Source: Pyropia yezoensis
Taxonomy: Eukaryota > Rhodophyta > Bangiophyceae > Bangiales > Bangiaceae
NCBI GenBank assembly: GCA_009829735.1
Contig: CM020618.1
Coordinates: forward strand, 28,930,894 to 28,994,893
Reading direction: 5' to 3'
Length of the DNA stretch: 64,000 bases
Translations under genes and position numbers: made by a program
In this document: positions 1-10,517 of the stretch, piece after piece
How the letters are laid out: each line of letters begins with the position of its first letter
How positions within the stretch are numbered: the stretch's first letter is position 1
Notes under the pieces: generated by a model
The model's database searches: none
Told to the model about the DNA's origin: nothing
The model's input: only the letters and a program-made list of their open reading frames with translations

Positions 1-2
1 CA

Positions 3-275
3 CCTGCAGGCGACCCAGCTTGGGCACGTGCGTTGGAGTCGTGGCGCCTCCCCTCACTGCCTGCGGCCAAACAGGGCCCGCAGGAGTACGTGTTCGATAA
101 GTTCATCGACCACGGATGGGATGAAGACACTGACCGCCTCATGTTGAGGGTGCGTTGGTTTGGCTACAAAGCCAAGGATGATACGTGGGAGTATGTGGAG
201 GACCTTCCCGCTGAGAAGGTCCGGGCGTACTGTGCCCGGAATGAGATAGACCCTAACAGCCCTCCCCCAACGTGA
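3..275 (+). CDS. Gypsy pol polyprotein, C-terminal end with chromodomain
   Basis: This open frame runs in from the window edge and stops at 275. It encodes the last residues of the integrase arm plus a chromodomain-like segment (VRWFGYKAKDDTWEYVEDL), the typical YxxxxDTWE pattern by which chromoviruses are thought to target chromatin. The protein is identical to the C-terminal end of the minus-strand pol ORF at 15021-19004. It is a fossil part and not a separate gene. Confidence 0.85.
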   Translation, partial: PAGDPAWARALESWRLPSLPAAKQGPQEYVFDKFIDHGWDEDTDRLMLRVRWFGYKAKDDTWEYVEDLPAEKVRAYCARNEIDPNSPPPT

Positions 276-386
276 GGGAAGGCCGAGCAACAGTGCCACG
301 AGAGTGCTTCAAGTCGAAGTGGTATGCAGAGTGGCTTTTAACTACAGCCCTAACCCTCACACTCCCACAACAAAGGCAGCTGCCCA

Positions 387-2330
387 CTAGGCACGCATGC
401 TAGACTCTCCCACTCCACGGCCCTCGCCCTCACGTGGAGGCGAGCGGCGAGACCCACGCCGATAACGGGCTCCACTCGTTGGAGGGGGCGGCGGCTCCAA
501 GTCGGAACCGTCGCGCCCCTCACGGTCGCGCAAGTGGCGCCGACCGTGGCCACTCTTCTGCCTGGTCTTGCGCGCAAGTTTGCGACGCAGACGCTGGACA
601 GACTCCGTCTCCGACGGGGTAGAGGACTCCGAGACGGAGTAAGACAACTCGTCTTCCGACACGGAGGGAGAGCGCCGAGAGTGTCGGCGACGACGGCGAG
701 GAGGCGAGTATGCCCGGCTCGCGCGACGTTTGCCACGCCCAAGTGGGGCTGGCTGGGGCATAATAGCCCCAATACGAGCCAACTCGGCTGTCATAAACTC
801 CGCCACCGACTCGCAACTCGCGGTCGCTACTGCAGTACGAACGCGCTCCTCAAGTTGAGGAGTCTCGGAACTCTGTAGGGTTGCGGTCGACGCGGCCAAC
901 CAGGAAATTGTGCGCACCAACGTGGTGATCATCATCTCTGAGGTTAGAGGCGTGGGCGGCAACACCAACTTGGGGTATACCGTCAGGAGGGTGGCCCCCA
1001 AGTTGGGGGACACCGGGGTGGAAGACTCCACGGCCACGCTGATCGGGATGTTCCCGTGAGGTTGGAAAGGAACAGGAGGAAGCGGAGGGGCCCGCCGAGG
1101 TGGCGGTACCCGGGTGTAACTGCGACCCCGACTTGGGGCTCCCGCAGTGGGTTGAGTCATGTGGTCATCATAGGACGGCACGGCCATAACTATGGGCTTG
1201 TCCGGGGGTGGCGCAGTGTGGCGATCCACCCCCGGGGCATACGGGTAGTCCCCGATGCCCAACCCCTCTCGTAGGACCACACGGCCGTCGTGAAGTTCAC
1301 GAGCGACCCACACGAACTGGCGAAGTGCGCCATCGTCCTTGGGCCCACGAGTGGGGCGGCGCAACTTGTGCTCAATGCTCTCCCACTCGATAAACTTATG
1401 GAGCCGGAGCATCTCCTCAAGTAGAGTGAGTTGTCCTGATGAGCACCCCTCAGCAACTAGCTGAGGGGTGAGCTGTTCCAAACCTTGGATAAGCCGGAGG
1501 GGGAGATGCCAGAGCATCCCCCGCCGCTGAACACAGGACACCCAGGTCGACATGACCTCGAGGAGCCACTGGGTGGCCAACATGGCCCACACCAGGTGAT
1601 CAGGGGCAGCCGTCAACATGACGGAGCCGAAGTGGTCAAGCAACCGGGGCAACAACGCCGGGAACCCGTAGGGGACCTCAACTTGAGGCCACCACTCGGG
1701 CTTCTTCGGATAGTACTGCTCCTTACTGGCAGCAGACTGTTGAGGAAACTCAAGTTGAGGCGAGGTCACCAAGTAGGGACCTCGCCGGAAGTCTTTCTCC
1801 ATCCGCACATCAAAGTGATGAGTGTGCGGATCGGCCTCGTGGAGGTACGGTGGGTGAGTTGCCACAGCGTCCCACGTGAAGGTCGGCAAGTCGCCGGGAC
1901 CCGGGATAGTTCCCCCGCGGTCCACCATGGCCTTGGCACGTTGGACGTCTTCAACCTCCTCGTCGTCCAGGAAGGCAAACTGGTCCGTCCTGAAGCCGGC
2001 CGGGAACCCGACCCTACGGGGATACTTCTCCCGTAGGCGGTCCCATACCCGGCCGATCGCTGCGCCAAGTCGGCCACAGCGAAGAATAGTCAACCCCTCC
2101 TCATAAAGAGGCCAAGCGGGGTAAAACCACCGCCCCAAGGCCTCACGCGGGACAACTTGTCCCGCCTCCGGGGGAGACCCCGCCGTCAACCCAAAGCCGG
2201 GTGACGCGGGAGTCCCATCCCCCGGAGCGATCGCGGAGCCCCCGCCGGAAGTCCCGGCGGGTGCTGCACCGTAGGAGGTGTCCTCCATGCGCTCGTCAAG
2301 AGAGTCCGTCTCCACTCCCGGAGTCGCCAT
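387..2330 (-). CDS. Antisense accessory ORF of chromovirus element 1 (about 647 aa)
   Basis: This ORF lies between pol and the 3' LTR of a plus-strand element but is read from the opposite strand, converging on pol with about 110 bases between the stops. I chose the ATG at 2330 (MATPGVETDS), although the frame is open further upstream to 2501. The protein has a Pro/Gly-rich N terminus and then a folded-looking core rich in Trp and Leu with DHFGSVM and QRRGMLWHLP. A Pro-rich linker with repeated Lys/Pro-Leu turns follows, and the C-terminal part is RS-rich (SPPRRRRRHSRRSPSVSEDE), which suggests nucleic-acid or nuclear binding. No domain family is recognised. The minus-strand ORF of the second chromovirus (36474-38921) shares the core pattern. 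Antisense ORFs in this position are known from plant Tat/Retand elements, but I cannot claim homology with them. Confidence 0.75.
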   Translation of the reverse strand: MATPGVETDSLDERMEDTSYGAAPAGTSGGGSAIAPGDGTPASPGFGLTAGSPPEAGQVVPREALGRWFYPAWPLYEEGLTILRCGRLGAAIGRVWDRLREKYPRRVGFPAGFRTDQFAFLDDEEVEDVQRAKAMVDRGGTIPGPGDLPTFTWDAVATHPPYLHEADPHTHHFDVRMEKDFRRGPYLVTSPQLEFPQQSAASKEQYYPKKPEWWPQVEVPYGFPALLPRLLDHFGSVMLTAAPDHLVWAMLATQWLLEVMSTWVSCVQRRGMLWHLPLRLIQGLEQLTPQLVAEGCSSGQLTLLEEMLRLHKFIEWESIEHKLRRPTRGPKDDGALRQFVWVARELHDGRVVLREGLGIGDYPYAPGVDRHTAPPPDKPIVMAVPSYDDHMTQPTAGAPSRGRSYTRVPPPRRAPPLPPVPFQPHGNIPISVAVESSTPVSPNLGATLLTVYPKLVLPPTPLTSEMMITTLVRTISWLAASTATLQSSETPQLEERVRTAVATASCESVAEFMTAELARIGAIMPQPAPLGRGKRRASRAYSPPRRRRRHSRRSPSVSEDELSYSVSESSTPSETESVQRLRRKLARKTRQKSGHGRRHLRDREGRDGSDLEPPPPPTSGARYRRGSRRSPPREGEGRGVGESSMRA

Positions 2331-2668
2331 GGCTCTCCCCAAGTTGGGGAGAGACGCTCTGGCTATCGCAGCACGAGACCCGCCTCGAGTTGAGGGGGAC
2401 TCGGATTGTGGGTATACGGGTGGCCTCCCCAGCGTGGGGCGGCCCAGTGGAAGGTGAAGGGGAGGTGGTGGTGATGGTGAAGTGTGAACTGAGGAGAGCA
2501 AGCTGCCGAGTGGGCAAGCTTGAGGAGAGGGGCGGTCAACGTGACCGCCTCCACATCCGTGTTACGTACTCGATGGGGGACAGCAAGTCGCGCCCCCAAC
2601 GCCGAGACGTGCGATTACGCACCCCCTCACAGGGCCGACCGGGTCGGTCGGAACTGAGGAGAGGGGAG

Positions 2669-3137
2669 TGTGGCAGTATTGACCCCCAGGTAGGGGGGCA
2701 ACACGTGCCATGCAAGGGGCGGCAGGCCACTAGTCTGATCCGTTCCTCCCCCTGCATTTGGGTCCATATTCCCTAAGTTTGGGATAGTTAGCTTAGTAGT
2801 AAATCCAACTTGGATTTAAGGGTTTTCTGCATTTATCGTCTTGAATTTTCGTGTGGCCCGGTGGGCAGGTGCTGGGGTGGGAGATTCTGAGTGGCGAGAT
2901 TCTGAGTGGACCCTGGGGGGATAAGGGGAGGGACAGCGGGGCTTGGCCCTGCGTCCCCGTCCCGACCAAGAAACTGTTGGACCACACACCATCTTCTTGT
3001 TTGTCCGTGGGGGGTTTGCCCCACAACAGGGACAGAGTGTGTGCGACTTGCACTTCTTCCGGTTCCCCCGACACGGGAGGCAGCCCTGGCACACCGCCCC
3101 AACTTGGGTGCCGTGTGTGCTTGTGGTTTTTGCCACA
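2669..3137 (+). repeat. 3' LTR of element 1 (469 bp)
   Basis: The repeat begins TGTGGCA and ends TGCCACA, a perfect 7-bp terminal inversion. It matches 21067-21535 in reverse complement over the same 469-bp length with about 3.6% difference. A purine-rich tract (gaggagaggggag) lies just before it and would serve as polypurine primer. The six bases after it (GCCACC, 3138-3143) equal the six bases before the 5' LTR of the right piece. Confidence 0.9.
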
Positions 3138-3795
3138 GCCACCACTCGCCGAGCACCACCCGCCAAGCCGCCCACGAAAACCACGGCGGCAGCCGTCGCC
3201 CGTGCAGCTTGCACCGCCGCGGCATTTGCCACCGGACCAGGCCACCCGCCCAGCCAACTTCCTCCACCACCGCGGCAGTGGCCCGTGCATCTCGCACGCA
3301 CTTTCGCGGCAGCCACTCCGAGCCCACCGCGTACCGACGCCACGGTGAAAGCGGCGCCCGCGCAGATAACGCCGTCGCGGCGGCTGCCGCACGTCCTGCT
3401 GCCCCCGAGCAGCACATTGGCAGTCGCCACCCACCAGACCCCCGACCGACACCAACGCGCCACCACTCGTCCAGCCACCCAACATCACCACCGAGGCAGC
3501 CGTCGCCCACCCGCACCGCCGCGGCAGCTGCCGTGCGCCCAGGCCATCTGCCCAGGCGTCAGTGACGCCCGCGCCTTCACAGCAGGTGCCGCCCGTCCAG
3601 TCGCCCAACAAAAGCACCGTGGCAGCCGCTGCTAGCGGCCCCCGTGCATCAGGACCGCCGCGGAAGCCGCCGCGCACTTGATGTCCCTCACCACCATGGC
3701 GACGTCATATCGGACATACAGGAACATACAGGGACATACAATGACACACAAGCAAACACAGGAAGTAGCAAGGTAGCAATGATCATTGAACACTG
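3138..3795. other. No gene; degenerate GGCAGCC-type repeat stretch
   Basis: Between the LTR and the acidic-tail gene there is no convincing coding frame. The first 500 bases carry many imperfect copies of a CCGCGGCAGCCG-like motif spaced by roughly 30 to 70 bases. After about 3660 the sequence becomes AT-richer, with short direct repeats of GGACATACA, and may be the 3' untranslated or downstream region of the minus-strand gene. Confidence 0.4.
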
Positions 3796-6510
3796 TCACG
3801 CACTGCCACTCTCATCCTCATCCCCACTCCGCCGACCATCTCCACTCTCACCCGAGCCACTACATTCTTCACTCCCACCATCGCCATCTTCCTCGGCCTC
3901 CTCGTCCTCATCCTCCCCCTCCTCATCCTCTCCCTCCTCCTCCTCGCACTCCTCCTCCTCGCCCTCCTCCTCCTCGCCCTCCTCCTGCTCGCCCTCCTCC
4001 TCCTCGCCCTCCTCCTCCTCGCCCTCCTCCTCCTCGCCCTCCTCCTCCTCGCCCTCCTCCTCCTCGCCCTCCTCCTCCTCGCCCTCCTCCTCCTCCTCCT
4101 CCTCACCTACACTACCCTCCCCCTCAGCCTCTTCACTGGGGGCCCCCCCGTCATCACCCTCCTCCATCTCCCAGGACGCGTCACTTCCTTCACCCTCTTC
4201 CTCCTCCACAATCTGCAGGTCCTCATCACTTTCCCGTTCCATCTTGACCTTTACTCCAGGCACACTGTCGCGCATCGGCTCAGTTGACATCAGCCGCTGC
4301 ATGCGCAGCTCGTCCCGCGACTTCGGCGCGACCGTGACAGACGGCGGCGTCACGAGCACGACCTCGTCGTCTGACGTGAAGTCCGACTCCTCCTCAATTG
4401 TGGAGTCGCACAGGTGCCGCAGGGTCTCCTTCTGCTTTTCCTCGTCGGCGTTGAACCTCCGCTTGGCACCCCGCCGAGCGGCAAACGTTCGGGTCCCCAA
4501 GGTCACTTCCGGGTCCTTCAGCGAAGCGCAGTCGTTCTCGTCCACGTCCGTCTTAAAACGCCGACCCATACACAGTCCGGCGAGCGCGCAGACTCGTAGA
4601 GAGCCGCCAGCTCCTCGCAGAAGATGGCACGGTGGGACGGGGTCAGGCCGCCAAACACCTTCTGCTTCCCGTCCCTACCCAGCGACCACAGCAGTAGCTG
4701 GGCGCGCACCTGCACACATAAGACAGGAAAAGAAACGACACAACACACACCAACCGTATACATCCACGACACGAAAGAAGCGACAGAGCACCAGCCAACC
4801 ACACAGTACCATGTGTCAGGCCCAGATCGGAGGTGAGAATTGGCACTGTGTGACAGCGACTCACAATGAATCGCAGAGAGACACAGTACGATGGAGTGCG
4901 GTACAAAAGATATAGTACCCGGCACAGCACAATGTAGTGCAATGCAAGGAGATGTGCTAACCTATAAAACAGCGCAGACGAATGCAACAACTTACATTGG
5001 CGAGAATGATGGCCAGTTGACAGAGCCGCAACCGCAGCACTACGCGTCCCTTATGGATCGCCGTTGTCTTCGCGTTGTCAACGTCGAGGTTGCGGATGAA
5101 CTCAGCTGCAATCTCATACAGCGCCAGGCGACCCTTCTTTGTCTTCAGGTACCGCCTGCCACGCAGCCACCACCGCGCCGCCTTCGCCCAGGTATCCAGG
5201 GCACGCGCCTTGGCACGGGCTTCCTAGCCCTCGCCCCGCACCCCGTCCTTTTCTTCGTCCTCTTCGTCTGGTGGCGTAAACCCGGCTGAGTCGTAAGACT
5301 TGGCATGGTACTGCCACCGATGGATGATCCAGCGCGTGAGCGCGCCGTAGACGGCCGACCGCGCCATCTCACAGAGCCCGAGGAGGTCATTTACCCGCCT
5401 CTTGCTCCCCGACCCACCTTCCTTCGGCTTCCCCTTGTGCTTCCGGGGCACCGTCTCGGCCCCAGTGTGGCGCAACTCCTTTGCCCGCTCCAGGCTGGCG
5501 GGGGCCGCCGCCATGATGGACGCCAGGTACATGGCGTCGGCATCTTCAGCACGGAGGAAGACGTCGTCAGCGTCTTCGGGCGCCGCCATCCCGTGGTTGA
5601 CGCGGGCGCTGACCTCCGCCCGAACTGCGACGGCAAGGTCGATCCCCTCTTTCTCGTCCGGGTGCCGTGCCGGCCCCTTGCCCTTCTTCGACTGGCGAGG
5701 CTTCTTGTGCATGGGGGGGTTGGCCTTGTCCACGTCGCCGTCGGCGGGGTCCTCGACGGGGTGCCCAGGAACTGGGCTTGCAGGTCAGAGCGCTGCTGCG
5801 GTAGGCGCGCGGCGCTTGCCAACCACTGCACCGGGTGGTCCTCGGACCAGAGCCCCCCCCCTATTCATCGCACGCACTACAGCAGGCACCCGCGCTTTAA
5901 AAGCGCGCACAGGAGCGCGTGCCGTCGTCGACGCGGCCGCGGCAGCCCCCGCACCACCCGCAGACGCAGCCGGGACTGGCGGAGTGCGGGGCTGTGCCGG
6001 GCGCCCGACAACCACCGGAGGTACAGCGACAGCCGGGGACTTGCCTGCGCGAGGCATGCCGCCCGCTGGCCCCCCCGCCCTCGCCCCACCAGCCTTGGCC
6101 GCGCCGCCCACCTTGCCCTGCACAGGCGTCTTGCGCCGTACTGCAGGGGCTGTGGCGCTGGCCGGGCGGGTGCTCCGCTTCTGTTGCGCGGCCGCCTCGG
6201 CGGCTGCGGCGTCCTCCAAGTGGCTACTGGACCGCCCGCTGGCGGATGTCGACGGCGACTTCGGCGGCGGTGGCTTCTTCCGCTTCTTTTGCAGCTTCTT
6301 TGCAGGTACAACCGCCTTTGCCGGCCTCTTGGGGGCCTTTGCCATGCTAGCCGCCGCCCTCAATGGAGGGCCCACGGTGCCCTCCGCCTCTTTGGGAAGA
6401 GCCGACTTCTTGGGCGCTTTCGGACGAGGGGCAGGCGCAGGCGTGGCATCCTCCGCACGTCCCTGGGGGGGGGGGATCAGAAAAGATGAGGGGGGTGGGG
6501 ATTGGAGATC

Positions 6511-6541
<31 letters not shown>

Positions 6542-6854
6542 GCGTTGGGGGGGGAGGAGGGCGTCGATACAGTGCTTGAGAGGCTGCAGGTAAGGATCCG
6601 GAACATACAGTATCATACAACGTGAAATACAGGCATGTACAACCAGCAGCACACAAATACAACACACGACAAGGACCGGGTCGTGGCGTTGCGCGATGTG
6701 GACTCCGACTCTACGTACCTGTTGCTTTGTCTTCGCCACCGCCTTCGCCGGTCGGGGAGGCGCTTCCGCAGGTGTCTGTTCATCCGTGTCAGCTGGTGCC
6801 TGTTTCTCCGTGCTCGCCTTAGAAAGCACCATGGCGAGGGGATCAAGCAGGACG

Positions 6855-6895
<41 letters not shown>

Positions 6896-7981
6896 ATGTT
6901 CGAGAGGGGCAGTCGGCGGACGGTGGACAGCCAAAGTCTTACGGAAGACGGGAGAGAGAGTAGGGTCAGTCCCCTGAATACATACAAACATACAACACGT
7001 TACACGCAACACAGCGCATTGCGTGGGCCTGCACCTGACGGGGCAGTATCGCCAAGCACACCACAGCAAGCAGAAAAAAAGTGTAAACGTACCTGTTGAT
7101 TCTGTTTCGCCACCGCTTTTGGCGGACTGCGCACGGATACAGGCTTGGCTCTACGGCGTGGAGTGAAAGCTGCAACCGCCATTGCGGATGCGACCGCCTT
7201 TGCAGCCCGGCGCGCAGGCGCGACTGGCTTTTTCACCGCAGACTTCTGTTGAGAAGGGACAAAAGACAGTGAGGGTGATGAACGACATTCCAAAGAACCA
7301 GAAGCAACGTGAAACAGTGGCGGGGAGCAGGGTTGGCTGGCAAGTCAGCACATAATTTCCCTCCAACGAGCAGGGTCACGCGCACCATAACAGCACAACA
7401 TGTCCAAGACAAGCAAAAAGCATGGAGTGGTGCAGTTGTCGAGGCGTACCAGTTGCTTCCCTTTGCCCACGGCCTTCCGCCGCATCGGTGGCTTTCGACC
7501 ACCGGTCTTCTTGGTCTGCTACGCTCTAGACATGGAGGCCAGTGAAAACAACGAGGCGATCATGCGCGTGAGTGACGGTTAGCATGTGATACAACATCTG
7601 GACCCAGGATTGGAACTGGCGCGTCGCGAGTTGCACAGAGATACAATGAGAGGTGGCGAAAGGCAATCCCGAACAATGTGACACGGTCAGACACAACAGA
7701 ATCCAACAAACACAACGCAGTACACAATCTGTCCATACCTTCACCGTGGCAGCCGACCTCAACCGTTGTCGCGGGCTTCCGGTCCGCTTCTCAGCGGCTG
7801 TTGCAGTTTGTACAGGGGCGCCGTCCCCCACTGAGTCTCCCACAACGGTATCAGCAGGCACAACGCCGGGACCGTCTCCATCGCGGGGTGCCGTATCTGC
7901 TGCAGCGCCTCCGGCGTCACCAATCACGCCGCCTGTGCCGTCATCGGTCACTTCCCCAGCGTCGGTTCCACCGCCACCGTC
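3796..7981 (-). CDS. Multi-exon Lys/Ala/Pro-rich protein with poly-acidic tail, unknown function
   Basis: The gene is read right to left. Well supported phase-0 exons are 7739-7981, 7450-7515, 7093-7245 and 6719-6973, then one from 6462, all with GTACG or GTATGG donors and AG acceptors. The next exon continues past an in-frame TGA at 5785 that a 60-nt GT-AG intron (5831-5772) would remove. A clear intron with GTAAG donor and pyrimidine-rich acceptor lies at 4995-4710. A TAG at 5224 and a frame change near 4570 also sit beside candidate short introns. The N-terminal half is basic and low-complexity (KKRKKPPPPKSPS), a middle part looks folded (GRLALYEIAAEF, CQLAIILAN), and the last exon ends in dozens of Glu in EEEEG units, stopping at 3796. 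This layout suggests a nuclear chromatin or nucleolar protein. Nothing is recognised by family. It may instead be a decaying gene. Confidence 0.55.
3905..4105 (-). repeat. 15-bp tandem repeat coding EEEEG
   Basis: On the plus strand the unit is CCCTCCTCCTCCTCG, repeated about ten times with few changes and flanked by shorter TCC runs. On the coding (minus) strand each unit gives four Glu and one Gly, forming the acidic tail of the gene around it. Slippage at this array could vary the tail length. Confidence 0.85.
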
Positions 7982-9060
7982 CTAGTTAAGCGGCAGCGTC
8001 AGCGCGCTGGCCGCGTGCGCCGCGCGCAACGCGTTGGTTGCCCCTTCCAGGGTGAGGGTCGTCTGCCTCATTCCGGTGTCACTACCCTCAGTGTCCAAGA
8101 AGGGATGACCCGGCGGCCACGCAGTAGTTGCGACTGTCGACAGGAGGGGCGTCGTCACAGGGGGCGTCACCACCGGCAAGTCAGCGCCGTCGCCGCCGCC
8201 GCAGGACTGGCCGAAGAGGCGACTGGCCGCCCAAGTGGCTGCCGCCTCCAGCCGCACGGCCTCCGACTCGATCGGCGCGGAAGGCGCGGCCGACGTCGTC
8301 GCCGCTGCCCCACTCGGTGTCGCCGTGGGCGTTGTCGCCGGGGCGAGCACGGCCCCTGGCGCGGCCGCCGTGGTAGCCGCCGCACAGACCGGCGCGGTGG
8401 GCGGGGACGCCGCCGTCCGGGTGGGGGTGGCGGGCCCGGCCGCCGTGCTTGCCGCCGCCAGGAGAGGCGCCGTTTGACGCCTCCGCCGCGGTACCCGCCG
8501 CACAGACCGGCGCTGTGGGCGGGGACGCCGCCGTCCCGGTCGGGGTGGCGGGCGCGGCCGCCGTGACTGCAATCGCCGACCTGATCGTTGCGGTGGGCGC
8601 GGCCGCCGAGGCTGCCACCGCCGACCCGATCGGTCCGGCGGGCGCGGCCGCCGAAGTTGCCGCCGCCGTCTGGACCGGGGTGGCGGGCGCGGCCGCCGCG
8701 GTATCCGCCGCGCAGACCGGCGTGGTGTGCGGGGACGCCGCCGTCCGGGTCGGCGTGGCGGGCGCGGCCGCCGTGCTTGCCGCTGCCAGGAGACGCGCCG
8801 TGGGCGCAGCCGCCGCGGTACCCGCCGCACAGACCGGCGCTGTGGGCGGGGACGCCGCCGTCTTGATCGGTGCGGCGGGCGCGGCGGCCGAAGTTGCCGC
8901 CGCCGTCTGGACCGGGGTGGCGGGCGCGGCCGCCGCGGTTTCCGCCTGGCAGACCGGCGCGGTCAGCGGAAAACGCCGTCCGGGTCGGTGTGGCGGGCGC
9001 GGCCGCCGTGGCCGGTAGTGCCTCGGCCCCCGGGCCCGCGCGTGAAGCATCGTTGCCCAT
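7982..9060 (-). pseudogene. Ala/Pro/Thr-rich tandem-repeat ORF with N-myristoylation-like start, frame-broken
   Basis: An ATG at 9060 opens MGNDASRAG, which fits the MGxxxS pattern for N-myristoylation. Repeats of the type ATPTRTAASPPTAPVCAA with about 300-bp higher-order spacing follow. The repeats pass through all three minus frames: the start frame to about 8950, a second to about 8475 and a third to the TAG at 7982-7984. Unit alignment shows single-base indels at the changes. The last part (PGHPFLDTEGSDTGM) is not repetitive. The TAG is in frame with the next exon at 7981 and forms a CTAG acceptor, so this may be the 5' exon of the downstream gene. It may be a host pseudogene, a slippery repeat gene or an assembly error in repeats. 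Confidence 0.4.
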
Positions 9061-10517
9061 TGTGTCCGTGGGGGGGGGGCGCGTGTGGGCGGCTTGCCGT
9101 TGGGGCAGTATCGGCGTAGTTGTCGCAGGCGGCAGATTGGTGCGCGTGAGGTGGGGGAGGGGGGGGGTGGAAGGTGGGGGGGGGGGGGGGGATGCCATCA
9201 CGTGAGTGTGTTTCGCAGGCCCTCGAACAGCAAGTACGTGCGCTTCACCACAGGTACAGGCGCTTGAGCTGTGGGATCGGCGCCCGGCACGGTACACGCA
9301 GGGACGAAGGCCCGCTGTCTGCGCCTGTATCGGCGTGTGACTCCTTCGAGGGCTAGCAACCTGCTGTTGTGCCCTGTGTCGCACCGGCCAGGTATGGGGC
9401 CACCCTGCGACGCCTTGCAGGGGTGAACTCGCTGTATGCTCCTCAGTGGCTGTTGGGGAGGGTAGCTGTGGGGCGCATTGCAAGGTCAGTGGGAGATCCG
9501 AAGGGGTGTGTGCCAGGTGGGGGGGGGGGGGGGGGGGGGGGGGAGCAGGGAGGCGCCGGGGAGGGCAGGGGGGAGGGGTTGGTGCCCGCAGCTATTGTGT
9601 CCACAAATAGGTGTATGCAAGGCCAGTTCGTGGTGGCGGATTGCAGTGATTGGTCGGACGAGCGAATATAACGTGGAGATTGCTCGACCGGGTGTCCCGA
9701 TCAGATTCTCTGCGGTCACAGCTCTAAAATGAGACACGTACTTACAAAGCGTTTTTGTGATTAACGACATGTAACAACTACTATATAAAGGACTGTAGGT
9801 TATTGACTTCGTCTTTGTCTTTAAGTGCGGTGAACTCACGGTGGAAAGGGACTCTTGGAGCCCGTTTACGTATCGACCAACCAGAACAAGACGTGTGCAT
9901 ACTTTGCAGGACAAAATCCGTATTTCTTCAGACTTCACGAACACATTCACACTCCCACGGCACTTGAATGATACATGCTGCTCCTTATCCCTACTTGGAA
10001 GCTCCGTAGTCCTGCGTGTACGGTGGGGTATTTCTGCCAACAACCGTGATGAAGTAAATAGAGGAGGGGAGATTGTGCCATGAGAGATGCTGTGTATCTC
10101 CTTGTGTACGATCTGCGGTGGGGCCGGCGCACCATGCTCGCCACACACAGCAATTCTGCTTACTGCAAAGCGTGTCCACAGGTGCGGGGCGCGGGTGTGA
10201 CGTGAGCTGGTTGCCAAACTGGGGTGAGCTCGTTGTCGGACTGCCCCATTGTCCTGCCTTCCGTCGACCGATCACGGATATTGCTCGGGAGCGGGAGGAT
10301 TGATCCTCAACCCCGGACTCGGCGGCTGGAACGGCGTGTGCCCTCTATGCCTGGGGCGTGCGTGTTTCCGTCGTCCGTGTGTACCTTGGCGTGGGTGTGC
10401 ACCGGGGTCATCGCTATTTTCGTTGGCGAAGCCACGTGGTTCATCTGAGTTGCAGTGCGTTGCACTTGGCAATGCACGGAGATGCAATGTGCTACACAAC
10501 GGCGGTGACCAACTGTG
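9061..10517. other. Intergenic stretch, no defended gene
   Basis: The region holds two long G runs (near 9176 and 9519) and an AT-richer part around 9720-9840 with no repeat or TIR that I could pair. A Cys-rich plus-frame segment at about 10320-10375 (WNGVCPLCLGRACF) might be a remnant zinc-finger exon of the transposase gene that follows, but the evidence is weak. Confidence 0.4.

Larger units (their letters stand above)
1..3137 (+). mobile_element. Ty3/gypsy chromovirus, 3' part (element 1, left piece)
   Basis: The window opens inside an LTR retrotransposon read on the plus strand. In order it shows the C-terminal end of the pol polyprotein with a chromodomain, a long ORF on the opposite strand, a purine-rich stretch and a 469-bp 3' LTR. 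The missing 5' part lies outside the window edge. Positions 1-2213 are the reverse complement of 13083-15295 with no difference that I could see, whereas this LTR differs from the 5' LTR at 21067-21535 at about 17 positions. The family assignment rests on the polyprotein order in the other piece (protease, RT, RNase H, integrase, chromodomain). It looks whole as far as it can be seen. Confidence 0.9.

Noticed and set aside
3900-4105. Regular short repeats that might suggest a CRISPR-like array
   Set aside because: The units are contiguous 15-bp coding repeats without spacers, in a eukaryotic gene.
3644-4915. A 423-codon plus-strand Ser-rich frame
   Set aside because: It is the antisense of the Glu-rich tail (TCC repeats read as Ser) and runs through the intron at 4710-4995.
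5305-6625. Two long plus-strand frames of about 400 codons
   Set aside because: They are antisense shadows of the well spliced minus-strand exons; they have no motif and run through splice sites and poly-G tracts.
9486-10217. A 243-codon minus-strand frame across the AT-rich stretch
   Set aside because: No domain or splice support; it starts without an ATG and ends in a poly-G run.
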